Source: an uncultured Gemmiger sp. (GTDB taxonomy: Bacteria; Bacillota; Clostridia; Oscillospirales; Ruminococcaceae). From it: a stretch of DNA of 9,153 nt. Below, piece by piece: positions 1 through 5,968 of the stretch. Where the stretch lies: positions 1 through 9,153 of the forward strand of contig CALWNS010000265.1 of the NCBI GenBank assembly GCA_944382805.1, read 5' to 3'. Both the position numbers and the translations under genes were made by a program. Each line of letters starts with the position of its first letter. Positions within the stretch are counted from its first letter, which is position 1. The notes beneath the pieces were generated by a model. The model worked only from the letters and a program-made list of their open reading frames with translations. It had not been told where the DNA came from and did not search any database.

Positions 1-1
1 C

Positions 2-52
2 ATCCTGGACCACGACCTGCGCATGAAAGCCGCCAGCAAGAAAAACAAATAA
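2..52 (+). CDS. C-terminal tail of an unidentified protein (5' end outside window)
   Basis: An open frame enters from the left edge and stops at TAA (50-52), giving a basic tail that ends in ASKKNK. Sixteen residues are too few to assign a family. It is called a gene end because the stop lies 9 nt before a strong intrinsic terminator (62-102) and the frame is GC-rich in the style of the neighbouring genes. It is convergent with the GNAT gene. The frame choice is an inference and function is unknown. Confidence 0.45.
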   Translation: MLDHDLRMKAASKKNK

Positions 53-61
53 AGATACAAC

Positions 62-102
62 AAAACCGGCGCGCCCCTGCATACGGGACGCGCCGGTTTT
101 TT
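62..102. terminator. Bidirectional intrinsic terminator between convergent genes
   Basis: The arm AAAACCGGCGCG (62-73) pairs with CGCGCCGGTTTT (89-100). CCC (74-76) and GGG (85-87) extend the stem around a short loop, with A88 bulged. On the plus strand it ends in six T (97-102). On the minus strand it starts right after the GNAT stop and is followed by TTTTGTTG, so it can end both transcripts; the plus direction looks stronger. Confidence 0.85.
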
Positions 103-605
103 CACTTTGCGGCTTGATCTGCCGGCCGGCAGTAGGCCAGGCGTTCTTCGCCGTTTTCGGCCAAGCGGATCACGCCGCAGTACGCAAATCCGTTTTTGCG
201 CAAAAGGTCCTGCATCACCGTGTTGTCGCGGTGGGTATCGATGCGCAAAGGAAGCCCGCGCGCCGCGCAAAAGGCAAAGCAGGCCCTGGCCACGCCGTGC
301 GCTTTGCCGTTGGCGGCCAGGCGGTGGATGGTCAGGTAGGGCGCGTCGTCCGGCCAGGCGCCCGCGATCTGCGCATAAGAAGGCTCGGCCCCCGGCAGGC
401 AGCAGAACGTGCCCACCGCCGCGCCGTTCTCCTCCATCAGGTAGCACACGCCCTGCGCGATCTGCGCGCGCATCCGCGCTTCGCCGGGGTAATCCGGCCC
501 CCACTGGCGCGGGTTGCCGTGGGCGGCCATAAAGGCTTTGGCGGCGGTAAAAATGTCCATCAGCTGCGGCAGGTCGGCCGGTACGGCCGGGCGGATCTCG
601 ATCAT
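102..605 (-). CDS. GNAT-family N-acetyltransferase
   Basis: A 167-residue cytosolic protein of usual length for a single-domain GCN5-related acetyltransferase, which transfers the acetyl group of acetyl-CoA to an amine. The acetyl-CoA region is visible: strand LTIHRLAAN (91-99), then a pyrophosphate-loop-like KAHGVA (101-106) in place of the classical Q/RxxGxG/A, helix, then LRIDTHRDN (120-128) and MQDLLRKNGF (131-140), the typical strand-helix end of the fold. A WGPDYP segment (35-40) and the GTFCCLPG strand (65-72) fit a Firmicutes GNAT group often annotated only by family. The start is ATG at 603-605, because AAAGGAG (612-618) lies 6 nt upstream; the open frame extends to a TTG at 665, but that TTG is part of a likely -35 box. 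It is transcribed away from sufC. The substrate cannot be predicted; it could act on a small amine, an antibiotic or a protein N-terminus. Confidence 0.88.
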   Translation of the reverse strand: MIEIRPAVPADLPQLMDIFTAAKAFMAAHGNPRQWGPDYPGEARMRAQIAQGVCYLMEENGAAVGTFCCLPGAEPSYAQIAGAWPDDAPYLTIHRLAANGKAHGVARACFAFCAARGLPLRIDTHRDNTVMQDLLRKNGFAYCGVIRLAENGEERLAYCRPADQAAK

Positions 606-611
606 GGGCGG

Positions 612-618
612 CTCCTTT
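612..618 (-). promoter_or_regulatory. Ribosome binding site of the GNAT gene
   Basis: AAAGGAG on the minus strand, 6 nt before ATG at 605. It fixes the start and rules out the 20-residue upstream extension. Confidence 0.85.
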
Positions 619-636
619 GTTGTGTTGCTGCCTTCC

Positions 637-665
637 ACCCTACCACGCCCGCGCCGCCCTGTCAA
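637..665 (-). promoter_or_regulatory. Candidate sigma-A promoter of the GNAT gene
   Basis: On the minus strand a perfect -35 box TTGACA (665-660) is followed after 17 nt by TAGGGT (642-637), which matches only 3 of 6 bases of TATAAT but is preceded by TGG, an extended -10 arrangement. The expected start near 630 would leave a leader of about 25 nt with the ribosome site at 612-618. Assigned from sequence only. Confidence 0.5.
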
Positions 666-672
666 GCGCGGC

Positions 673-692
673 GGGCGGGGCAGGGGAGGGGG
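673..692 (+). other. Perfect G-quadruplex motif in the divergent intergenic region
   Basis: Four G runs of 3, 4, 4 and 5 bases are separated by loops of 1 (C), 2 (CA) and 1 (A) nt on the plus strand. This is well inside the G3+N1-7 rule, and short loops favour a stable parallel fold. It lies upstream of the candidate GNAT -35 box and about 50 nt upstream of the candidate sufC -35, so it is probably outside both transcripts and would act, if at all, at DNA level. Confidence 0.6.
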
Positions 693-712
693 AAGGCAAA
701 AAGTTTACATCT

Positions 713-739
713 ATATCCTACTAAAATACAAGGAATTAT
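713..739 (+). promoter_or_regulatory. Candidate IscR/Rrf2-type operator upstream of sufC
   Basis: This AT-rich stretch in a GC-rich region contains ATATCCTACTAAAATACAAG followed by GAATTAT. It holds a spaced dyad TCCT-ac-TA-aaa-TA-ca-AGGA (716-734). The left half and centre fit the layout of type 1 IscR sites (ATA-SYY-GACT-RWWWY), while the right half departs from it. IscR-family repressors commonly control suf operons, and the site lies just upstream of the proposed sufC promoter. No regulator gene is in the window. Function is inferred. Confidence 0.35.
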
Positions 740-740
740 C

Positions 741-769
741 TTGTGCTTTGCCGCCGTCCGTGGTATAGT
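741..769 (+). promoter_or_regulatory. Candidate sigma-A promoter of the sufC-sufB operon
   Basis: TTGTGC (741-746, 3 of 6 consensus bases) and TATAGT (764-769, 5 of 6) are spaced by 17 nt, which predicts a start near 776 and a leader of about 50 nt. A second candidate overlaps the proposed operator: TTTACA (704-709), 17 nt, TACAAG (727-732), which would start near 739. The sequence cannot decide between them. Confidence 0.5.
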
Positions 770-826
770 AGTATCCGGGCAGAAACTGCCAACACTGTAT
801 AAAAGCCCAAACGGGAGGAAAACCCC

Positions 827-1561
827 ATGCTAGAACTCAAACACGTCGGTTTTGAGACCGATGATAAAAAGGAGATCCTGCGCGACATCAACCTGACCGT
901 GCAGGAGCGCTTTGTGGCCATCACCGGCCCCAACGGCGGCGGCAAATCCACCCTGGCCAAGGTCATTGCCGGCATCTACCAGCCCACGTCCGGCCAGATC
1001 CTGCTGGACGGGCAGGACATCACCCGCCTTTCCATCACCGAGCGCGCCAACCTGGGCATCAGCTATGCGTTCCAGCAGCCGGTGCGCTTCAAGGGCCTGC
1101 GCGTCAAGGACCTGCTCAGCCTGGCGGCCGGGCGCAATACCAGCATAAACGAAGCCTGCGGCTACCTGAGCGAGGTGGGCCTGTGCGCGCGCGACTACAT
1201 CGACCGCGAGATCAACGCCAGCCTGTCCGGCGGCGAGCTTAAGCGCATCGAGATCGCCATGGTGCTGGCGCGCGGCACCAAGCTTTCGATCTTTGACGAG
1301 CCGGAAGCCGGCATCGACCTGTGGAGCTTCCAGAACCTGATCCGCGTGTTCGAAAAAATGTACGAGCAGACCCGCGGCAGCATCCTGATCATCAGCCACC
1401 AGGAGCGTATTTTGAACATTGCCGATACCATCGTGGTCGTCAAGGACGGCGACATCGTGCGCAGCGGCCCGCGGGCCGAGATCCTGCCCGCGTTGCTGGG
1501 CAGCGCCGACGCCGCCAACCCGGCCTGCGATGTGCTGACCAGCAAAATGGAGGGGGTGTGA
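827..1561 (+). CDS. sufC: SufC-type Fe-S cluster assembly ATPase (SmsC-like)
   Basis: A 244-residue soluble ABC ATPase that would drive conformational change in a SufB/SufD scaffold during iron-sulfur cluster assembly. Visible parts: Walker A GPNGGGKST (34-42, Lys40), Q-loop region FQQP (82-85), ABC signature LSGGELKR (133-140), Walker B LSIFDEPE (153-160, catalytic Glu158), D-loop AGIDL and H-loop His191 in ISHQE. The LSGGE-x-KR signature is SufC-like. The Walker B context FDEPEAGIDLWSF differs from the classical ILDEIDSGLD of SufABCDSE systems and fits the archaeal/clostridial minimal-system branch. There is no transmembrane segment, which argues against a transporter ATPase. The start ATG has GGGAGGAA 6 nt upstream (813-820). 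The next gene begins 2 nt after the stop and encodes the expected scaffold partner, which makes the assignment firm. Confidence 0.92.
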   Translation: MLELKHVGFETDDKKEILRDINLTVQERFVAITGPNGGGKSTLAKVIAGIYQPTSGQILLDGQDITRLSITERANLGISYAFQQPVRFKGLRVKDLLSLAAGRNTSINEACGYLSEVGLCARDYIDREINASLSGGELKRIEIAMVLARGTKLSIFDEPEAGIDLWSFQNLIRVFEKMYEQTRGSILIISHQERILNIADTIVVVKDGDIVRSGPRAEILPALLGSADAANPACDVLTSKMEGV

Positions 1562-1563
1562 CC

Positions 1564-2481
1564 ATGGACGCCATTGAAAAGAAACTGCTGCACGAAGTCG
1601 CGGAGCTGGACGCTCTGCCGGTCGGCGCGTACAACATCCGCGCCAACGGCCGGCTGCAGACCCGCAACACTACCGCCAACATTGATATCGTCAGCAAGGA
1701 CGACAAGCCCGGCATCGATATCTACATCAAGCCCGGCACCAAAAACGAAAGCGTACACATCCCGGTCATCATCAGCCAGACCGGCCTGACCGACCTGGTG
1801 TACAACGACTTCCATATCGGCGAAGGCGCCGATGTGACCATCATCGCCGGCTGCGGCATCCACAACTGCGGCGGCGGCAACGCCCAGCACGACGGCATCC
1901 ACACCTTCTATGTGGGCAAAAACGCCCGCATCCGCTATGTCGAAAAGCATTACGGCGAAGGCGACGGCCGCGGCAAGCAGATCATGAACCCCACCACCGT
2001 CATCCACCTGGCCGAAGGCGCGCAGATGGAGATGGAGACCACCCAGATCGCCGGCATCGACGATACCATCCGCAAGACCAGCGGCGACGCGGCCGCCGGC
2101 GCCAGCCTGGTCATCCGCGAAAAGATCCTGACCGTGGGCGACCAGCACGCGGTGACCGATTTTGTGGTGGACCTGAACGGCGAAGGCTGCTCGGCCAACG
2201 TGATCTCCCGCAGCGTGGCCAAGGAGCGCAGCGTGCAGGAGTTCAAGAGCTACATCAACGGCAACTGCGCCTGCGCGGGCCACAGCGAATGCGATGCCAT
2301 CATCATGGACGACGCCAAGGTCATCGCCACGCCGGGCCTGATCGCCAACAATGTGGACGCCAGTCTCATCCACGAAGCCGCCATCGGCAAGATCGCCGGC
2401 GAGCAGCTCATCAAGCTGATGACGCTGGGCCTGACCGAACAGGAAGCCGAAGAACAGATCGTGAACGGCTTTTTGGAATAA
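1564..2481 (+). CDS. sufB: SufB/SufD-family Fe-S cluster assembly scaffold (SmsB-like)
   Basis: A 305-residue protein, much shorter than E. coli SufB (495 residues) and close to the single short SufB-like proteins of archaea and anaerobic bacteria. It would be the beta-helical scaffold on which clusters form, working with SufC. The C-terminal part aligns with E. coli SufB: CDAIIM matches CDSMLI, so Cys243 corresponds to Cys405; LIHEA matches LEHEA, so His270 and Glu271 correspond to His433 and Glu434; and EQLIKLMTLGLTEQEAEEQI followed by VNGF matches the terminal helices that contact SufC. Further Cys/His sites are GCGIHNC (96-102) and NCACAGH (234-240). The start ATG follows GGAGGGGG (1549-1556), which lies inside the end of sufC, so translation is probably coupled. 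No cysteine desulfurase (SufS) or SufU/SufE lies in the window. It could be named SufB or SufD by database tools; a single copy would form a homodimer. Confidence 0.9.
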   Translation: MDAIEKKLLHEVAELDALPVGAYNIRANGRLQTRNTTANIDIVSKDDKPGIDIYIKPGTKNESVHIPVIISQTGLTDLVYNDFHIGEGADVTIIAGCGIHNCGGGNAQHDGIHTFYVGKNARIRYVEKHYGEGDGRGKQIMNPTTVIHLAEGAQMEMETTQIAGIDDTIRKTSGDAAAGASLVIREKILTVGDQHAVTDFVVDLNGEGCSANVISRSVAKERSVQEFKSYINGNCACAGHSECDAIIMDDAKVIATPGLIANNVDASLIHEAAIGKIAGEQLIKLMTLGLTEQEAEEQIVNGFLE

Positions 2482-2503
2482 GCCGCCCCGCGCGGCAATA
2501 CGC

Positions 2504-2535
2504 AAAAAACGCACGCCGGCCGGCGTGCGTTTTGC
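2504..2535. terminator. Bidirectional terminator shared by the suf and pilus operons
   Basis: Positions 2506-2533 form a perfect 28-nt palindrome, each half being AAAACGCACGCCGG or its complement, and GC pairs (2502-2503 with 2534-2535) can extend it past bulged A's. In RNA the tip must open to form a loop. On the plus strand the stem ends in four T (2530-2533); on the minus strand it ends in six T (2509-2504), so it suits the pilus operon at least as well as suf. The two operons converge here. Confidence 0.85.
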
Positions 2536-2579
2536 TATATTGCTTGCGTTCTATACATTTTGTATTTTTGGCCAACGGG

Positions 2580-3620
2580 TCACAGGTACATTTCCAGCTC
2601 GCGGGCATCGGGCACGGCGCGCAGGGCGTCGGCGCGGGTGATGGTCCCGGCGGCGACCAGGCGCGCCAGGTCGCCGGCCAGCGTGTGCATCCCCTGCGCC
2701 GCGCCGGCCTGCTGCAGGCTGGGCAGCTGGAAGCACTTGTTTTCCCGGATCAGGTTGCCCACCGCCTCGGTGCCCACCAGCACCTCGGTGGCGGCGCAGC
2801 GGCCGGCGCCTCCGGCCAGCGGCAGCAGCTGCTGGGTGACGATGCCGCGCAGGATGGCCGCCAGCTGGCCGCGCATCTGCCCCTGCAGCCCGGCGGGGCA
2901 GGCGTCGATGATGCGGTCGATGGTATGCGCCGCGCCGATGGTGTGCAGCGTGCTCAGCACCAGGTGGCCGGTCTCGGCGGCCGTCACGGCGGCCTGGATG
3001 GTCTCGTAGTCGCGCATTTCGCCCACCAGGATCACGTCCGGGTCCTCGCGCAGGGCGCTGCGCAGCGCGGCGGCAAAGCCGGGCACATCGCGCCCGACCT
3101 CCCGCTGGTGGACCAGGCCGCCGGCGTACACATACTCGATGGGGTCCTCGATGGTCAGCACATGGCAGGGCCGCACGCGCAGGATGTGCCCGATCATGGC
3201 GGCCAGCGTGGTCGATTTGCCGGAGCCTGTCGGCCCCGTGACCAGCACCAGCCCGTTGGGGCGCTCGGCCAGCCGGGCCAGCACGGCGGGCAGGCGCAGC
3301 TCCTCCAGCGTGGGGATGTGGTCGTTCAGCAGGCGGATGGCCGCGGCCAGCCGCCCCTGCTGGCGGAAGATATTCACGCGCTGGCGGCTGCCGTCCGGCG
3401 CGGTCAGCGCAAAATCCAGGTCCTGCCCCGCGTCCAGGCGGGCCAGGGCGTCGCCGTCCAGCAGCGAACGGATGAGCGCGGCGCTCTCCTGCCCGTCCTG
3501 CGCCAACGGGGCGGGGCGCAGCTGGCCGTCCACCCGGAAAAATACGGGCAGCGATTCCGAAATATGCACATCGCTGGCGCCCTGTTGCCGGGCCAGCGCG
3601 ATCAGTTCCTGCAGCTGCAT
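2580..3620 (-). CDS. pilT: Type IV pilus retraction ATPase PilT
   Basis: A 346-residue cytoplasmic hexameric ATPase that powers pilus depolymerisation, the basis of twitching and of DNA pulling. The N-terminal PAS-like domain opens with the family hallmark GASDVHI (14-20). Walker A GPTGSGKST spans 129-137 (Lys135). The Asp box is TIEDPIEYVY, Walker B is DPDVILVGEMRD, and the His box is ETGHLVLSTLHT. The C-terminal LIRENK corresponds to the PilT-specific AIRNLIREGK motif, which separates it from PilB; there is no tetracysteine zinc site. Length is normal for PilT (about 340-350). AAGGAG (3627-3632) lies 6 nt before the ATG. The gene is the last of the pilus operon, 27 nt after pilB, with a hairpin in that gap. 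Confidence 0.95.
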   Translation of the reverse strand: MQLQELIALARQQGASDVHISESLPVFFRVDGQLRPAPLAQDGQESAALIRSLLDGDALARLDAGQDLDFALTAPDGSRQRVNIFRQQGRLAAAIRLLNDHIPTLEELRLPAVLARLAERPNGLVLVTGPTGSGKSTTLAAMIGHILRVRPCHVLTIEDPIEYVYAGGLVHQREVGRDVPGFAAALRSALREDPDVILVGEMRDYETIQAAVTAAETGHLVLSTLHTIGAAHTIDRIIDACPAGLQGQMRGQLAAILRGIVTQQLLPLAGGAGRCAATEVLVGTEAVGNLIRENKCFQLPSLQQAGAAQGMHTLAGDLARLVAAGTITRADALRAVPDARELEMYL

Positions 3621-3637
3621 CTTGTTCTCCTTACAGG

Positions 3638-3660
3638 CTGCGGGGGCTTATTCCCCGCAG
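3638..3660 (-). other. Intercistronic hairpin at the pilB stop / pilT ribosome site
   Basis: Perfect 8-bp arms CTGCGGGG (3638-3645) and CCCCGCAG (3653-3660) flank a 7-nt loop. The structure includes the pilB stop codon (3648-3650) and ends 5 nt before the AAGGAG of pilT. No T run follows on the minus strand, so it is not a classical terminator. It could protect the upstream message from 3' exonucleases or tune pilT translation. Confidence 0.6.
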
Positions 3661-5327
3661 GTCACCTTCAGCATTTCCTCCGGCGTGGTCACGCCCTGGC
3701 GCACCAGGTCCAGCGCCGATTCGCGCAGGCTGCGCATCCCCTGCGCTTTGCGGGCGTACTCGGCCATGGCTTCGGACGTGGCGCCCTCCACGATCATGCG
3801 GCGCAGCGTTTTGTCCACCGTGATCAGTTCGTGGATGGCCACCCGCCCGCGGTAGCCGGTGCCGTGGCAGTGCGGGCAGCCGCGGCCGCGGCGCACGGTG
3901 CGGATCTCCGGCCCCAGGTAGGCGGCCTCCGCCCGGGTGACAGGTTCCTCCTGCCCGCAGCGGGGGCAGACCTTGCGCAGCAGGCGCTGGGCCACCAGCC
4001 CCGCCACCGAGTTGGCCGCCATATACGGCTCCACCCCCATATCGATCAGGCGCACGATGGAGCTGGCCGCGTCGTTGGTGTGCAGCGTGGAATAGACCAT
4101 ATGGCCGGTGATGGCCGCCCGCACCGAGATGCCGGCGGTCTCGGCGTCGCGGGTCTCGCCCACCATGATGATATCGGGATCCTGGCGCAGCAGCGCGCGC
4201 AGCCCCCGCTCAAAGGTCAGGCCGGCGGCGGGGTTGACCTGGGTCTGGTTGACATGGGCGATGTTGCGTTCGACCGGGTCCTCGATGGTCACGATGTTCA
4301 CCGCGCGGCGGCGCAGCGCCTCCAGCACCAGGTAGAGCGTGGTCGTTTTGCCGGAGCCGGTCGGCCCGGTCAGGTATACGATGCCGTTGGGCCGGTCGAG
4401 CAGGGGCAGAAAGCGGCGGTATACCTCGTCGTTCATGCCGAACTGGTCGGCATGGTCGATGACCGCACTGCCCGCCAGCAGGCGCAGCACGGCTTTTTCG
4501 CCGTAGACGGTCGGCATGATCGAAACGCGCAGGTTGACGTCGCCCCCCTGCTCCATGTGGGCGCGGAAGTGGCCGTCCTGCGGCAGGCGGTGCTCCGCAA
4601 TGTCCAGGCCGGACAGGATCTTGACGCGGGCGACAAGCGGCTGGTGCAGCGCGCGCTGCAGTTCCAGGTAGTCCACGATCACGCCGTCGATGCGCATCCG
4701 CACATTGGTGCTTTCCTCAAACGGTTCAATGTGTATGTCGGAGGCGCCGGCCGTCATGGCGCGCTGCAAAAGGCTGTTCAGCAGCTGGATGACCGGCGCG
4801 TCGCCGCCGTCCCCGGTCACGTTGACCGATACCTGCTCCGCCGGGGCGGCGGGGGCGGCGCTGTCCCCCGCGCTGCGGGCGGCGCGCTGCGCGCCCAGGT
4901 CGGCGTAATAATATTGGATGGCTTTGTTCAGCGGCTCCGGCTCGGCCAGCACGATGTCCAGCTCCAGGCCGGTGAGTTGGCGCAGGTCCTCGATGGCATA
5001 GTAGTTCAGCGGGTCATCGGTGGCCACGGTCAGCACGCTGCCGCGGCGGCGCAGCGGCAGCACGCAGTACTTGGCGGCCAGCGCCTGCGGCACCAGTTCC
5101 AGCGCCGCGCCCTCGGCCGTCTGCTGCGCCAGGTCCACCATTTCCAGTTCCAGGCGGCGGGCCAGCGCCTGCAGCACCTGGCGCTGGGTGACGTAGCCCA
5201 GCGCCATCAGCGCCTGGCCGATGCGCAGGTCGCGGTGTTCCTTCTGGTAGGCCAGCGCTTTTTCCAGCTGTTGTTGGCTGATGATGCCGGCATCGGTCAG
5301 CACCTCGCCCAGACGAATGTTCTTCAT
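3648..5327 (-). CDS. pilB: Type IV pilus extension ATPase PilB with MshEN-type N-terminus
   Basis: A 559-residue GspE/PilB-family ATPase that powers pilin polymerisation at the PilC platform. Domains: an MshEN-type N-terminus (about 1-150); a linker rich in Ala (about 151-175); the N2 domain with ASDIHIEPFE; and the C-terminal RecA-like motor with Walker A GPTGSGKT (321-328, Lys327), Asp box TIEDPVE, Walker B DPDIIMVGETRD and His box ITGHMVYSTLHT. A zinc site is formed by Cys454, Cys457, Cys484 and Cys487 (CPRC and CPHC), typical of PilB and absent from PilT. The N-terminus has RLGxxLxxxG-x6-L-x3-L-x2-Q at 5-28, the published c-di-GMP-binding pattern, and a weaker copy at 35-58 (RIG start, Arg58 for the final Gln). 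The start ATG overlaps the pilO stop as ATGA; a GGAGG lies about 10 nt upstream inside pilO, so translation is likely coupled. Homology to a type II secretion GspE is possible, but PilT, PilM and PilN in the operon support a pilus. Confidence 0.95.
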   Translation of the reverse strand: MKNIRLGEVLTDAGIISQQQLEKALAYQKEHRDLRIGQALMALGYVTQRQVLQALARRLELEMVDLAQQTAEGAALELVPQALAAKYCVLPLRRRGSVLTVATDDPLNYYAIEDLRQLTGLELDIVLAEPEPLNKAIQYYYADLGAQRAARSAGDSAAPAAPAEQVSVNVTGDGGDAPVIQLLNSLLQRAMTAGASDIHIEPFEESTNVRMRIDGVIVDYLELQRALHQPLVARVKILSGLDIAEHRLPQDGHFRAHMEQGGDVNLRVSIMPTVYGEKAVLRLLAGSAVIDHADQFGMNDEVYRRFLPLLDRPNGIVYLTGPTGSGKTTTLYLVLEALRRRAVNIVTIEDPVERNIAHVNQTQVNPAAGLTFERGLRALLRQDPDIIMVGETRDAETAGISVRAAITGHMVYSTLHTNDAASSIVRLIDMGVEPYMAANSVAGLVAQRLLRKVCPRCGQEEPVTRAEAAYLGPEIRTVRRGRGCPHCHGTGYRGRVAIHELITVDKTLRRMIVEGATSEAMAEYARKAQGMRSLRESALDLVRQGVTTPEEMLKVTCGE

Positions 5328-5968
5328 TCCGCAAGCGCCTCCGTGTCGTACATATAGACGGTCAGTTCGTAGCGGAACTGCACCACGGTGGTCGTGCCGC
5401 CGCTGCCGGTGAACCAGGCGGATTCGGTCACCGAAAAATCGCGCAGGTGCAGCGCCGGGTAGTGTTGGGCGATATCGTCAAGCAGGGCGGTAAAGTCCTG
5501 CGGCGTGCCCCGCACGGTGCTGGTCAGCGAAACCGCGCGCAGCCCGCTGCGTTCGGGCGCTTCGGACAAACTCTGCCCGCCCAGCGGCCCCGGCGCGTAG
5601 CCGCTCAGTCCGGGCGCGCCCGCACTGGAAATGGAAAGCGAAACGGGTTCCAGGCCGTGGGTCAGCGCCAGGCCGGTCACCAGCGTGTCCAGGTCGTCGC
5701 TGTACAGCAGCGGGTACAGGTCGGCGGTGGCGGCCTGCACGTCCTGTTCGGCCCGGGCGCGGGCTTCGGCATTGGCGGCAGCGGCCTCGATCTCGGCCTG
5801 CATTTCCTGCTTTTGCGCCGCGGCGGCCGTGTAGTCGGCGCGGGCCTGCGCGTGGGCCTGTGCGGCCGGGCGCAGCACAAACGCGCCGAACAGCGCCACA
5901 AACGCCAGCACGCCCACCGCATACAGCAGGCGCTTATCCCGTTCGGTCACGGTCATCTCGATCCTCAT
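5324..5968 (-). CDS. pilO: PilO-like pilus alignment protein
   Basis: A 214-residue bitopic membrane protein: a short charged cytosolic N-terminus (TERDKR), one transmembrane helix (about 13-32, LLYAVGVLAFVALFGAFVL), an Ala/Glu/Gln-rich coiled coil (about 35-82), then a compact extracytoplasmic domain (about 85-210) consistent with the ferredoxin-like fold of PilO. Sequence identity to known PilO is low by eye; topology, length and position between a PilN-like gene and pilB support the call. In the family, PilO pairs with PilN and links the PilM ring and pilin to the platform. The ATG overlaps the upstream stop (ATGA at 5965-5968) with GGAGG seven nt before, so translational coupling is expected. 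A GspM-type protein is the main alternative name. Confidence 0.75.
   Translation of the reverse strand: MRIEMTVTERDKRLLYAVGVLAFVALFGAFVLRPAAQAHAQARADYTAAAAQKQEMQAEIEAAAANAEARARAEQDVQAATADLYPLLYSDDLDTLVTGLALTHGLEPVSLSISSAGAPGLSGYAPGPLGGQSLSEAPERSGLRAVSLTSTVRGTPQDFTALLDDIAQHYPALHLRDFSVTESAWFTGSGGTTTVVQFRYELTVYMYDTEALAE

Noticed and set aside
606..665. Upstream TTG start for the GNAT gene, adding 20 residues
   Set aside because: The TTG is part of a TTGACA -35 box, the added residues are not GNAT-like, and AAAGGAG sits at the right distance from the ATG at 605.
798..803. TATAAA as a -10 box for sufC
   Set aside because: No -35 match at proper spacing, and the start would fall within a few bases of the ribosome binding site.
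114..833. 239-codon plus-strand frame across the GNAT gene and the intergenic region
   Set aside because: It is antisense to the GNAT gene, runs through both promoters, the terminator flank and the sufC start, and has no domain or good ribosome site.
1195..2514. A 439-codon minus-strand open frame opposite sufC and sufB
   Set aside because: It overlaps two genes with clear SufC and SufB motifs, has no recognisable domain, and is explained by codon bias.
2553..2565. ATACA-TTT-TGTAT inverted repeat downstream of pilT as a second terminator
   Set aside because: A weak AT stem with no GC core; the 2506-2533 hairpin just beyond is a far better terminator.
2289..5357. A 1022-codon plus-strand open frame opposite pilT and pilB
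   Set aside because: It lies antisense to two proteins with full family motifs, its translation is rich in low-complexity Gln/His/Arg/Gly/Ala and shows no domain; long antisense frames are expected where GC-rich codon bias removes stops.
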